Positions 5,194 to 10,118 of a DNA stretch of 10,118 nucleotides are shown here, one piece after another. The notes below the pieces were generated by a model. It did not search any database. It saw only the letters and a program-made list of their open reading frames with translations, and was not told where the DNA came from. This DNA is from Patescibacteria group bacterium. GTDB lineage: Bacteria > Patescibacteriota > Minisyncoccia > CAIUEV01 > JAHKAQ01. Numbering within the stretch: the stretch's first letter is position 1; the number at the start of each line of letters is the position of its first letter. Position numbers and translations under genes: made by a program. The stretch covers positions 1-10,118 of the forward strand of contig JAHKAQ010000008.1 of NCBI GenBank assembly GCA_018825765.1, read 5' to 3'.

Positions 5194-5326
5194 AAAAAAA
5201 CTCTTAGGTCAGCGTTCCGCCCAACTGCTATAAAAATATTATGGCAGTTGATTGGCATTTTTATTGCCCGCCAATCTTAAATCCTTATGGATAAATCAAG
5301 GCGGAACACCAGCCTAAAAGTTTTTG
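5194..5326. repeat. Multi-hairpin element closed by a long imperfect inverted repeat
   Basis: The outer arms (5199-5221 and 5300-5322) match at 18 of 23 positions, including a perfect GTTCCGCC/GGCGGAAC, and continue with A- and T-runs on either side. Three hairpins lie inside: CAACTGC/GCAGTTG (5222-5228, 5244-5250), GATTGGC/GCCAATC (5250-5256, 5270-5276) and ATCC-TTAT-GGAT (5281-5292). The outer stem is followed by T-runs on both strands, so it may terminate transcription both ways. It could also be a MITE-like repeat or a structured RNA. Confidence 0.55.
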
Positions 5327-5394
5327 TGCGCTGATACGCGGCTGACATTTTTCTCGGGGCAAGCGAGAAATAAAAATAGAAGGAACTAAAAATA

Positions 5395-5422
5395 ATTATA
5401 ACAAAATCTTGGCACTCGTCAA
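5395..5422 (-). promoter_or_regulatory. Minus-strand promoter overlapped by CIRCE
   Basis: On the minus strand, TTGACG (5417-5422) and a perfect TATAAT (5395-5400) are 16 bp apart, giving a start near 5388. The -35 box lies inside the CIRCE element, so bound HrcA repressor would block it. The transcript would run towards the structured element and the 52-aa gene. Confidence 0.65.
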
Positions 5423-5435
5423 ATGAGAGTGCTAG
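5409..5435. promoter_or_regulatory. CIRCE element (HrcA operator)
   Basis: TTGGCACTC (5409-5417), nine bases, then GAGTGCTAG (5427-5435). The established CIRCE consensus is TTAGCACTC-N9-GAGTGCTAA; this site has the exact 9-bp spacing and matches at all but two positions (the third and the last). CIRCE is bound by the heat-shock repressor HrcA and normally lies at groESL, dnaK or hrcA. No chaperone gene is visible on either side within the window. Confidence 0.85.
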
Positions 5436-5491
5436 TTTGTTTTCCCCAACGTTACCTAAATTCATCTTTCCTTCATCTTTTCTTTATTTTT

Positions 5492-5520
5492 TCTTCATCT
5501 CATCTGTGCTTAAATATAAT
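5492..5520 (+). promoter_or_regulatory. Candidate promoter of the structured leader
   Basis: A perfect TATAAT (5515-5520) with a weak -35 (TCTTCA, 5492-5497) at 17 bp, preceded by a polypyrimidine tract with repeated TTCATCTT words. The expected start, near 5527, coincides with the first base of an 11-bp closing stem of the downstream RNA. Confidence 0.4.
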
Positions 5521-5526
5521 ATTTAT

Positions 5527-5774
5527 CGTGCGCTTGTGTCCTAACAGGACAGCGTTCAGTTTATCTGAATAGCCAGCAAACAAGCGAACGTAAATAAATT
5601 TAGTGTTATTATGTCTATAGGACCGCTTTGTGAAACCGCTAGCTTTGCTGGCTTGATGGGAGTAGCAGAGCGGTCTTATGGTTTTCCGCGGCTTGACAGA
5701 AATCCGCCCACTCTGCTAAGGTTTGCTGTTCTCCCCCACAAGGGAGGCCCGGAAGACTTTTACAAGTCTTTTTT
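5527..5774 (+). ncRNA. Structured leader RNA or ncRNA (~250 nt) upstream of the integrase
   Basis: CGTGCGCTTGT (5527-5537) pairs with ACAAGCGAACG (5580-5590), one mismatch, closing a junction with GTCCT-AAC-AGGAC (5538-5550) and TTCAG-TTTAT-CTGAA (5555-5569). Downstream, AGCCAGCAAA (5571-5580) pairs perfectly with TTTGCTGGCT (5644-5653). Bases 5574-5581 can instead pair with GTTTGCTG (5721-5728). GACCGCT (5621-5627) pairs with AGCGGTC (5669-5675), which competes with GCAGAG (5665-5670) and CTCTGC (5711-5716). It ends in a terminator 8 bases before the integrase start. Competing long-range pairings plus a terminator suggest a riboswitch-like or attenuator leader. I cannot match it to a known RNA family. 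Confidence 0.45.
5753..5774 (+). terminator. Rho-independent terminator just before the integrase gene
   Basis: AAGACTT-TTAC-AAGTCTT is a perfect 7-bp hairpin with a four-base loop, followed directly by TTTT. It lies 8 bases upstream of the integrase ATG, so any transcript from the 5492-5520 promoter must pass it to express the integrase. Confidence 0.8.
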
Positions 5775-5781
5775 AAATTAC

Positions 5782-6666
5782 ATGAAACTACTAAATGCTA
5801 TTGAGCAATTCAATGAATGGAGGAAAAGTAGGGGCATTAGCGAACACACACTAACCGGATTCGATAAGGATTTGCGTTATTTCGCTCTTTTCTTAAAAAA
5901 CAAAGATTTAGAAAAAATAAAAATTGACGACATTGCCGGCTTCATAAACATGAGCCGAGAACTGGGCTGGCAAGATAATTCCCTACACCGCAAAACAATG
6001 GCTTTTCGAAAATTCTTTCAATTCCATTTTTATCAGAATAGGGGAGTACTTAACCCAATGCTAATTGAGGCGCCGCGATTGAAAGAAAAACAACCCAAAA
6101 TCCCAACACTGGAAAGCATTGAGAAACTTGTGGCCGCGATAGAGGAAGAACCACAAAGAATAATCAAGGCGAGGAATAAAGCAATCGTTACAACCCTATA
6201 TGACACTGGTTGCCGGGTGGGGGAGCTGTGCGCGCTCGATGTAGACAATGTAGATATTGAGGAACACAAGGCCGTGATCACAACTGAAAAATCCAATATT
6301 CTCCGGGAGTTATTTTGGAGCGAAAACAGCGGATCTCCCAAAATCATTGAAGAATGGTATTCAATCCGCAACCAAGAGCAGGCGAGGGATAATGCTTTTT
6401 TTATTTCTTTTTCTAAAAATTCGCGCGGCAAACGCCTTTCCCGCTTTGGTGTTAATTTGATGTTGACCGAATATTGTAGCCGGGCCCGGATTGAGAGAAT
6501 ACACCCTCATCAATTTCGGCATTTAATCGGAATTGATGCCGCAAAATCGGGAAAAAATAACAGTACGATATCTTCCCTTTTAGGACATAAAAACGTGCAG
6601 TCTAGTTTCCGATATACGCGCCTGTACAATAAGGATTTAAAGGAAATTCATTCAGGGATTAGGTAG
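5782..6666 (+). CDS. Tyrosine recombinase / integrase, XerC/D-like (294 aa)
   Basis: Cuts and rejoins DNA at specific sites through a covalent 3'-phosphotyrosine link. Residues 1-100 form the N-terminal SAM-like DNA-binding domain (NAIEQFNEWRKSRGISEHTL); ~105-294 the catalytic domain. Visible catalytic residues: R145 (TGCRVGELCALD), K170 in the hairpin, H243-x-x-R246 (HPHQFRH), H269 (LLGHKNVQ) and nucleophile Y278 (RYTR). The spacings R246-H269 of 23 and H269-Y278 of 9 are typical. I chose ATG 5782 because the frame's earlier ATG (5611) adds 57 residues that coincide with the structured leader and its terminator and look non-coding. No Shine-Dalgarno. Length is normal for Xer or a small integrase. 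It could act on the inverted repeats, the tRNA-like site or dif; none is proven. Confidence 0.9.
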   Translation: MKLLNAIEQFNEWRKSRGISEHTLTGFDKDLRYFALFLKNKDLEKIKIDDIAGFINMSRELGWQDNSLHRKTMAFRKFFQFHFYQNRGVLNPMLIEAPRLKEKQPKIPTLESIEKLVAAIEEEPQRIIKARNKAIVTTLYDTGCRVGELCALDVDNVDIEEHKAVITTEKSNILRELFWSENSGSPKIIEEWYSIRNQEQARDNAFFISFSKNSRGKRLSRFGVNLMLTEYCSRARIERIHPHQFRHLIGIDAAKSGKNNSTISSLLGHKNVQSSFRYTRLYNKDLKEIHSGIR

Positions 6667-6681
6667 GTATTAGGCAGATAC

Positions 6682-6710
6682 TTGACACATATTTAACCAG
6701 GGATTATAAT
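6682..6710 (+). promoter_or_regulatory. Perfect consensus sigma-70 promoter
   Basis: TTGACA (6682-6687), 17 bp, TATAAT (6705-6710): both boxes perfect with ideal spacing. Start near 6717, giving a leader of about 17 nt for the sigma-4 gene at 6734. Confidence 0.8.
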
Positions 6711-6733
6711 CCAAACACATTAAGACAAAATCT

Positions 6734-6967
6734 ATGCAAGAAAAACAAATAGAAAAAATGTTAAATAAATTAAGAATCCTAATGGGGGATTTAACCAAGG
6801 TGGAAAGAGATGTTATCTTAAAGAGATTTGCGTTGCTGGATGGTAAAAAATACTCATTGGAAGAAATAGGAAAAACGCACGGAGTTACCAAAGAACGCAT
6901 TAGACAAATCTTTGTTGCGGCAATGAAGAAAATGAACGATTTATACGATGACTTAACTAGCTCTTGA
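6734..6967 (+). CDS. Stand-alone sigma-70 region 4 protein (77 aa)
   Basis: Residues ~21-66 match region 4 of sigma-70 factors: LTKVERDVILKRFALLDG (region 4.1), then YSLEEIGKTHGVTKERIRQI (40-59), the helix-turn-helix that reads the -35 box in family members. Regions 1, 2 and 3 are absent, so it cannot be a full sigma factor. Isolated region 4 proteins can act as transcription regulators, or bind RNA polymerase's beta flap. It lies behind a perfect consensus promoter, 67 bases after the integrase stop, so it is transcribed separately and probably strongly. No Shine-Dalgarno. A tiny regulator beside an integrase suits a mobile-element control gene, but a host regulator is equally possible. Confidence 0.8.
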   Translation: MQEKQIEKMLNKLRILMGDLTKVERDVILKRFALLDGKKYSLEEIGKTHGVTKERIRQIFVAAMKKMNDLYDDLTSS

Positions 6968-6991
6968 CTTTTTAAACCAGTTTGTTAAAAT
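6964..6991 (+). promoter_or_regulatory. Candidate promoter at the end of the sigma-4 gene
   Basis: TTGACT (6964-6969, overlapping the TGA stop of the sigma-4 gene) and TAAAAT (6986-6991) are 16 bp apart, each 5 of 6 to consensus. Expected start near 6998, well upstream of the Xer gene. Confidence 0.5.
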
Positions 6992-7150
6992 AATTTTAAG
7001 ATAAAAAAAGAACTTTAACAATTTAAAACTATTAAAGCTAATTATAGGGCAGGTGCACATAGTTAGTTTTAATGGGTGAGCATTGCATTGTTTATGATAA
7101 AACTTTTAAGGTAGGGGATAAAACTAGTCCCCTTTAAAAAGTCATGCTAT
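6992..7150 (+). other. Intergenic leader with an extended hairpin; no convincing gene
   Basis: Holds a strong hairpin: AGGGGA (7113-7118) with TCCCCT (7128-7133), extended by CTTTTAA/TTAAAAAG on the outside (about 7104-7141). A 21-codon ORF (7072-7137) has no ribosome-binding site and ends in the hairpin, so I do not call it. There is no T-run after the hairpin, so it is not a normal terminator. Confidence 0.35.
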
Positions 7151-7178
7151 ACTTAACATAATGTCCGTTATGTAATAT
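7151..7178. other. dif: dif-like Xer recombination site (28 bp)
   Basis: On the minus strand the site reads ATATTACATAA, then CGGACA, then TTATGTTAAGT: two 11-bp arms around a 6-bp centre, the layout of dif. The right arm matches the XerD arm of E. coli dif (TTATGTTAAAT) at 10 of 11 positions. The left arm, read inversely, is TTATGTAATAT, close to the same arm type. It lies 75 bp upstream of an Xer-type recombinase gene. dif is where chromosome dimers are resolved, near the replication terminus. Confidence 0.75.
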
Positions 7179-7181
7179 AAT
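7153..7181 (+). promoter_or_regulatory. Promoter of the Xer gene, embedded in the dif-like site
   Basis: TTAACA (7153-7158, 5 of 6) and a perfect TATAAT (7176-7181) are 17 bp apart, start near 7188. The two dif arms overlap both boxes, so Xer binding could repress its own gene. Confidence 0.5.
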
Positions 7182-7253
7182 TATGAACAAATAAACCTTT
7201 TACTTCCTTGACCCCGTTCAATCCTTCCCAACAAACACTATGTAAACACCACC

Positions 7254-8147
7254 ATGAACATCCAGGCCGCTATAAAACAATTCCTCCAATGGCTCATAAT
7301 AGCCAAACAATACTCCCCAAAGACCCGAGAGCAGTACCAGCGCTACCTTAAAAAATTCGCCTTATTTATACAAAAAAACAAAGTTACAGAAGCCTCTGGA
7401 ATCGATTTGAATTTGATAAACGACTATAGATACCTCCTAAGTCAAAAAAACTTAGACCCGGACACCCAGAACTATCATTTGATAGTCATAAGATCGTTTC
7501 TAAAGTATCTAATCAAGAATGATATAAAAACGCTTGACCCTTTAAAGATAGATTTAGCCAAAAAGAAAGACCGCCAGGTGTCTTTCCTCGCTCCTGAAGA
7601 AATAAAAAAAATGCTTGAAGTCTATGACAAGCAAGACCAGACAAGCTTAAGAAACCGGGCCATTATTGAATTTCTTTATTCCAGCGGACTGCGAGTCAGC
7701 GAATTATGTTCACTTAACCGCGACAAAATAAATCTCCCCTCCCGTGAATTTTCCATTCGCGGCAAAGGCAATAAGGTTCGCGTGGCCTTTCTTACCCAAA
7801 GCGCTCATGATTCTTTAAAAAAATATTTAGCAAAAAGGGGAGATCACTACCCTCCCCTTTTTATCAACCAAAGAAAAATTAAAGACCTAAGCGCTCACGA
7901 AAAAAAACGCTTAACTAGAAACTATATCGCCACCATGGTAAGTAAAACCGCCAAACTCGCCGGCATCACCAAACCAGTCTCCCCTCACACCCTGCGCCAC
8001 TCTTTCGCCACCACCCTGCTTCAAGCCGGCGCTGACATAAGAAGCGTGCAGGAAATGCTGGGCCACGCCAGCATTAACACTACCCAGGTCTATACTCACG
8101 TTACCAACAGAAAATTAAAACAGGTTCACCAAAAATTTTTAAAGTAA
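7254..8147 (+). CDS. xerC/xerD-like: Xer-type tyrosine recombinase (297 aa)
   Basis: A complete XerC/XerD family protein. The N-terminal SAM-like domain (about residues 1-95; FLQWLIIAKQYSPKTREQYQ) grips DNA; residues ~108-297 are the catalytic domain. Catalytic residues: R147 (SSGLRVSELCSL), K171 in GKGNKVR, H245-x-x-R248 (HTLRHSFAT), H271 (MLGHASI) and nucleophile Y280 (TQVYTHV). In this family two XerC and two XerD, or four copies of one Xer, act on dif to resolve chromosome dimers before division. The dif-like site 75 bp upstream supports that role. ATG 7254 has no Shine-Dalgarno. The dif site's two arms look alike, hinting that one protein may bind both. It differs clearly from the recombinase at 5782; this one is the better candidate for the housekeeping enzyme. 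Confidence 0.95.
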   Translation: MNIQAAIKQFLQWLIIAKQYSPKTREQYQRYLKKFALFIQKNKVTEASGIDLNLINDYRYLLSQKNLDPDTQNYHLIVIRSFLKYLIKNDIKTLDPLKIDLAKKKDRQVSFLAPEEIKKMLEVYDKQDQTSLRNRAIIEFLYSSGLRVSELCSLNRDKINLPSREFSIRGKGNKVRVAFLTQSAHDSLKKYLAKRGDHYPPLFINQRKIKDLSAHEKKRLTRNYIATMVSKTAKLAGITKPVSPHTLRHSFATTLLQAGADIRSVQEMLGHASINTTQVYTHVTNRKLKQVHQKFLK

Positions 8148-8185
8148 ACCCGCTTACGCCATATTTTTATTTTTAAACGGCCTGG

Positions 8186-8207
8186 GCCTCTTTCTCTAAA
8201 AGGCTTT
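8186..8207 (+). terminator. Weak terminator between convergent genes
   Basis: GCCTCTT (8186-8192) pairs with AAAAGGC (8198-8204), one mismatch, followed by only three T. It is the only hairpin seen between the Xer gene and the convergent beta-propeller gene. Confidence 0.3.
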
Positions 8208-8222
8208 ACAAAATCAAAAAAA

Positions 8223-10118
8223 TCACCAGCCAAGCTCTCCGGCCTGAGCCCAGTCATTCTCATTAAAAACTCTAAGTCCCCTCTCCCCTATCACATACAA
8301 GTAATCATCCAAATAAACCGCCCGCTTAACCTCTTCCTGGCTCACTGCTTTTATTAATTTCAACTCGTCTTTGGCCCAGGAAAAAATATACCCTCCCCTG
8401 CTCCCGGGCAGAAAGAATATCTCGTGTTTCAAATCCTGCAAAAACGCGTGGTGAGTATTTTGTATTTGAGACCAGCCCTCGTCTAAAATATATTTACTTT
8501 TCTCCCTTGGATTTTCCGGCGAACTCACATCAAACAACGAAACCTTTACCTTGTTTTCTTCCCTGCCTATTCCCAAAATTAAATCATCTCCTATGGGATG
8601 GAGGTAAGAAGAAAAACCTGGAATCTTTAGTTCTCCCTCTACTCTTGGATTTTTAGCGTCACTCAAATCCATCACGAAAAAAGGATCAATCTCTTTAAAG
8701 GTAACCAAATATCCTTTATCGCCTAAAAATCGCGCGCTATAAACCCTCTCATCAAAACCCAAATCCCTGATTGAGCCTATCAGCTTCATCTTTCCGTCTA
8801 AAACATACACGTCATTCACGCTTTCCGTTTCAAGGTTCAATCCAGGCATCCAAATCCCCTGCCCGCGGACCGTAGTCGCAAGCCGCAAATTTCCTTCAAA
8901 TTCATCCATGGAAAATTGATTGAGCAGTGAACCAGGCACGGCCGCGCTGGCTTTTATCTCTAAATCCTTAACGCTTATCTTTGTTATGCCGGTCTTTTCA
9001 TATTCTCGCGAATGCTTTCTCATATATTCCTTGGCTCTATTAGTCATTTCATTTTCAAATCTTAGCCTTTCGTCGTCATCCATCAGGCGCAGTTGTTTTT
9101 CCAGCATTTCCTGAATCTCGGCCATTTTCGCGCTGTTTCCCAAATCATAATCTTTTATTTTCTCCAGCCGCTCTATCAGGGAGTTTGGCATTAAATCACT
9201 GTTTTCCCCCACGATCCCTGTTATCAGCCCCAAAATATCTCCCGGATAATCATAAGCGATATAAATTGACTCCTCTGACATATACACATTCTGGGAAACC
9301 ATGGAACCCACGAAGGAAACCACCTTTTCCAATTCTCCCGAAAAAGGATCGATTATCATCACCTCGTAAGTGCTGTCCGTAGGCACGACTTCCCTGGGAT
9401 GATAAATCTTGTCACAGCCCACCTCTATCCCCTGCCCTTTTATAATGAGCGGTTCAAAGGGACAGGGACTTCTCTGGTCGATATAAGTTCTGGTAACAAG
9501 ATAAATTTTATCATTATATAAACGGCTGGCCACTTTTACTGTTCTGTCTTTTAACTCAATCTTCCAGCTTTCTTCAGGCTCTGCTTCTCCACCTGTTTTG
9601 TAGCCGTAAATTTTATTTTCAGCGCCAAAAATTACCAGCGTGTCTTTCGCGAGAAAAAATTCCCCGGATTTTTTTATCTTTGCCAGAACATTCGCCCGCT
9701 CCGGCGGCAGCGCCTTTATTTTCAAAGTTTCCTCCTGTTCTTCAAGCAACGGTAAAATCCTTCGCTCTCTTGAAAAATAAATATTCTCCCCGTCGGTTTT
9801 AACAATATCCGGCTCGTCAATATTTAAAACCTGAACATTAGTCGAAGAAACCCTTTGAGCCGCGGCCCTGTCTTTAGCCCCGGCTCCTTGATCCATGAAA
9901 GCCTGTTGCGCTAAAAAATCCTCTTCATCTCCTTCCATTGGACCGCCCATTCCCAAACCTCCGTAAAAAAACATGCCTTTCTTTTCCGCCTGATTTAAAT
10001 ATTGCCGAAACTCAAAAACATCGCTAAATTTCTGCATCTTTATCTTATTTTCAGGCACTGATTTTTTTGCTTCAAAGCGATTGATTGAACTTCTTACGCC
10101 CAGTAAAAATTTTATAAA
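8223..10118 (-). CDS. Beta-propeller domain protein (5' end beyond window; at least 631 aa)
   Basis: Matches the secreted or surface-exposed beta-propeller family (Pfam Beta_propel, COG4880 type) known in archaea and several bacteria including CPR. The hallmark is SSTNVQVLNIDEPDIVKTDG followed by IYF; repeated blades follow, with segments such as DTLVIFGAENKIYGY, IYLVTRTYI, VYVLDGKMKLIGSI and GYIFSWAKDELKLI. A helical, charged insert (EKIKDYDLGNSAKMAEIQEMLEKQ onward) interrupts the propeller near residues 300-350. A GTG at 10058 and an ATG at 10037 are possible starts. However, the frame stays open upstream through FIKFLLGVRSSINRF to the window edge, so the true start, probably with a signal or anchor sequence, is likely outside. 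Function is unknown; a cell-surface binding role is likely. It converges on the Xer gene. Confidence 0.9.
   Translation of the reverse strand, partial: FIKFLLGVRSSINRFEAKKSVPENKIKMQKFSDVFEFRQYLNQAEKKGMFFYGGLGMGGPMEGDEEDFLAQQAFMDQGAGAKDRAAAQRVSSTNVQVLNIDEPDIVKTDGENIYFSRERRILPLLEEQEETLKIKALPPERANVLAKIKKSGEFFLAKDTLVIFGAENKIYGYKTGGEAEPEESWKIELKDRTVKVASRLYNDKIYLVTRTYIDQRSPCPFEPLIIKGQGIEVGCDKIYHPREVVPTDSTYEVMIIDPFSGELEKVVSFVGSMVSQNVYMSEESIYIAYDYPGDILGLITGIVGENSDLMPNSLIERLEKIKDYDLGNSAKMAEIQEMLEKQLRLMDDDERLRFENEMTNRAKEYMRKHSREYEKTGITKISVKDLEIKASAAVPGSLLNQFSMDEFEGNLRLATTVRGQGIWMPGLNLETESVNDVYVLDGKMKLIGSIRDLGFDERVYSARFLGDKGYLVTFKEIDPFFVMDLSDAKNPRVEGELKIPGFSSYLHPIGDDLILGIGREENKVKVSLFDVSSPENPREKSKYILDEGWSQIQNTHHAFLQDLKHEIFFLPGSRGGYIFSWAKDELKLIKAVSQEEVKRAVYLDDYLYVIGERGLRVFNENDWAQAGELGW

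Noticed and set aside
5199..5322. Integron attC site
   Set aside because: Despite GCCCAAC and GTTGATT boxes, the second does not fit GTTRRRY and the two are not placed as in attC.
5277..5465. 62-codon minus-strand ORF
   Set aside because: It reads through CIRCE and its promoter; only the last 23 codons lie after the expected transcription start.
5571..5600. tmRNA pseudoknot-like text (CAAGCGAACGTAAA)
   Set aside because: No tRNA-like domain with TTCGA follows on this strand and no tag ORF with an Ala-Ala ending is seen.
5527..5774. RNase P RNA (a GACAGAAATCCG stretch near the 3' end is suggestive)
   Set aside because: The universal 5' GGAAAGTCC-type core and GGTAAGAGC-like motif are absent, and 250 nt is too short.
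5611..5781. 57-residue N-terminal extension of the integrase from ATG 5611
   Set aside because: It crosses several paired RNA stems and a perfect terminator, has a Pro/Gly-rich composition unlike integrases, and the normal Xer N-terminus begins exactly at 5782.
1..10118. CRISPR array or insertion sequence
   Set aside because: No regularly spaced repeats, no transposase and no terminal repeats with target duplication were seen.

Overview
The window looks like a piece of a low-GC bacterial chromosome, possibly a Patescibacteria/CPR lineage. That placement is an inference. It rests on the large secreted-type beta-propeller protein at the right end, many small genes, few Shine-Dalgarno sequences and standard use of TGA as a stop. 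It carries an accessory, prophage-like region beside what looks like the chromosome-dimer-resolution locus.

Layout: (1) 8-1527, minus strand: an operon of a 221-aa soluble protein and two or three very small two-helix membrane proteins, all of unknown function. (2) 1550-1695: a divergent control region with promoters facing both ways, a perfect 15-bp palindrome over one of them, and a strong terminator before the next gene. (3) 1725-4575, plus strand: a lysis-like cassette of a holin-like protein, a coiled-coil protein, two Cys-rich zinc-binding proteins, a 59-aa protein and a 594-aa three-domain lysin (GH25 muramidase, PL7 alginate lyase, C39-like peptidase). No capsid or tail genes are present, so this is a cassette or remnant, not a whole prophage. 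(4) 4646-5775: about 1.1 kb rich in signals. It holds a promoter-terminator unit, a tRNA or tRNA-like gene with an over-long stem, a 52-aa gene bracketed by a perfect 16-bp inverted repeat, a multi-hairpin element, a textbook CIRCE heat-shock operator with its promoter, and a 250-nt structured leader ending in a terminator 8 nt before an integrase. (5) 5782-6967: a tyrosine recombinase and a stand-alone sigma-70 region 4 protein behind a perfect consensus promoter. (6) 7151-8147: a 28-bp dif-like site immediately upstream of a second Xer-type recombinase. (7) 8223-10118, minus strand: a beta-propeller protein that runs off the window.

How the parts fit together: the dif-like site plus Xer gene suggests the replication terminus, a known target for elements that use Xer. 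The lysis cassette, first recombinase, sigma-4 protein and inverted-repeat cassette to its left would suit a mobile element resident there. The most novel candidates are the GH25-PL7-C39 lysin, the near-symmetric dif site overlapping the xer promoter, the inverted-repeat cassette, and the CIRCE-controlled structured transcript with no chaperone gene.
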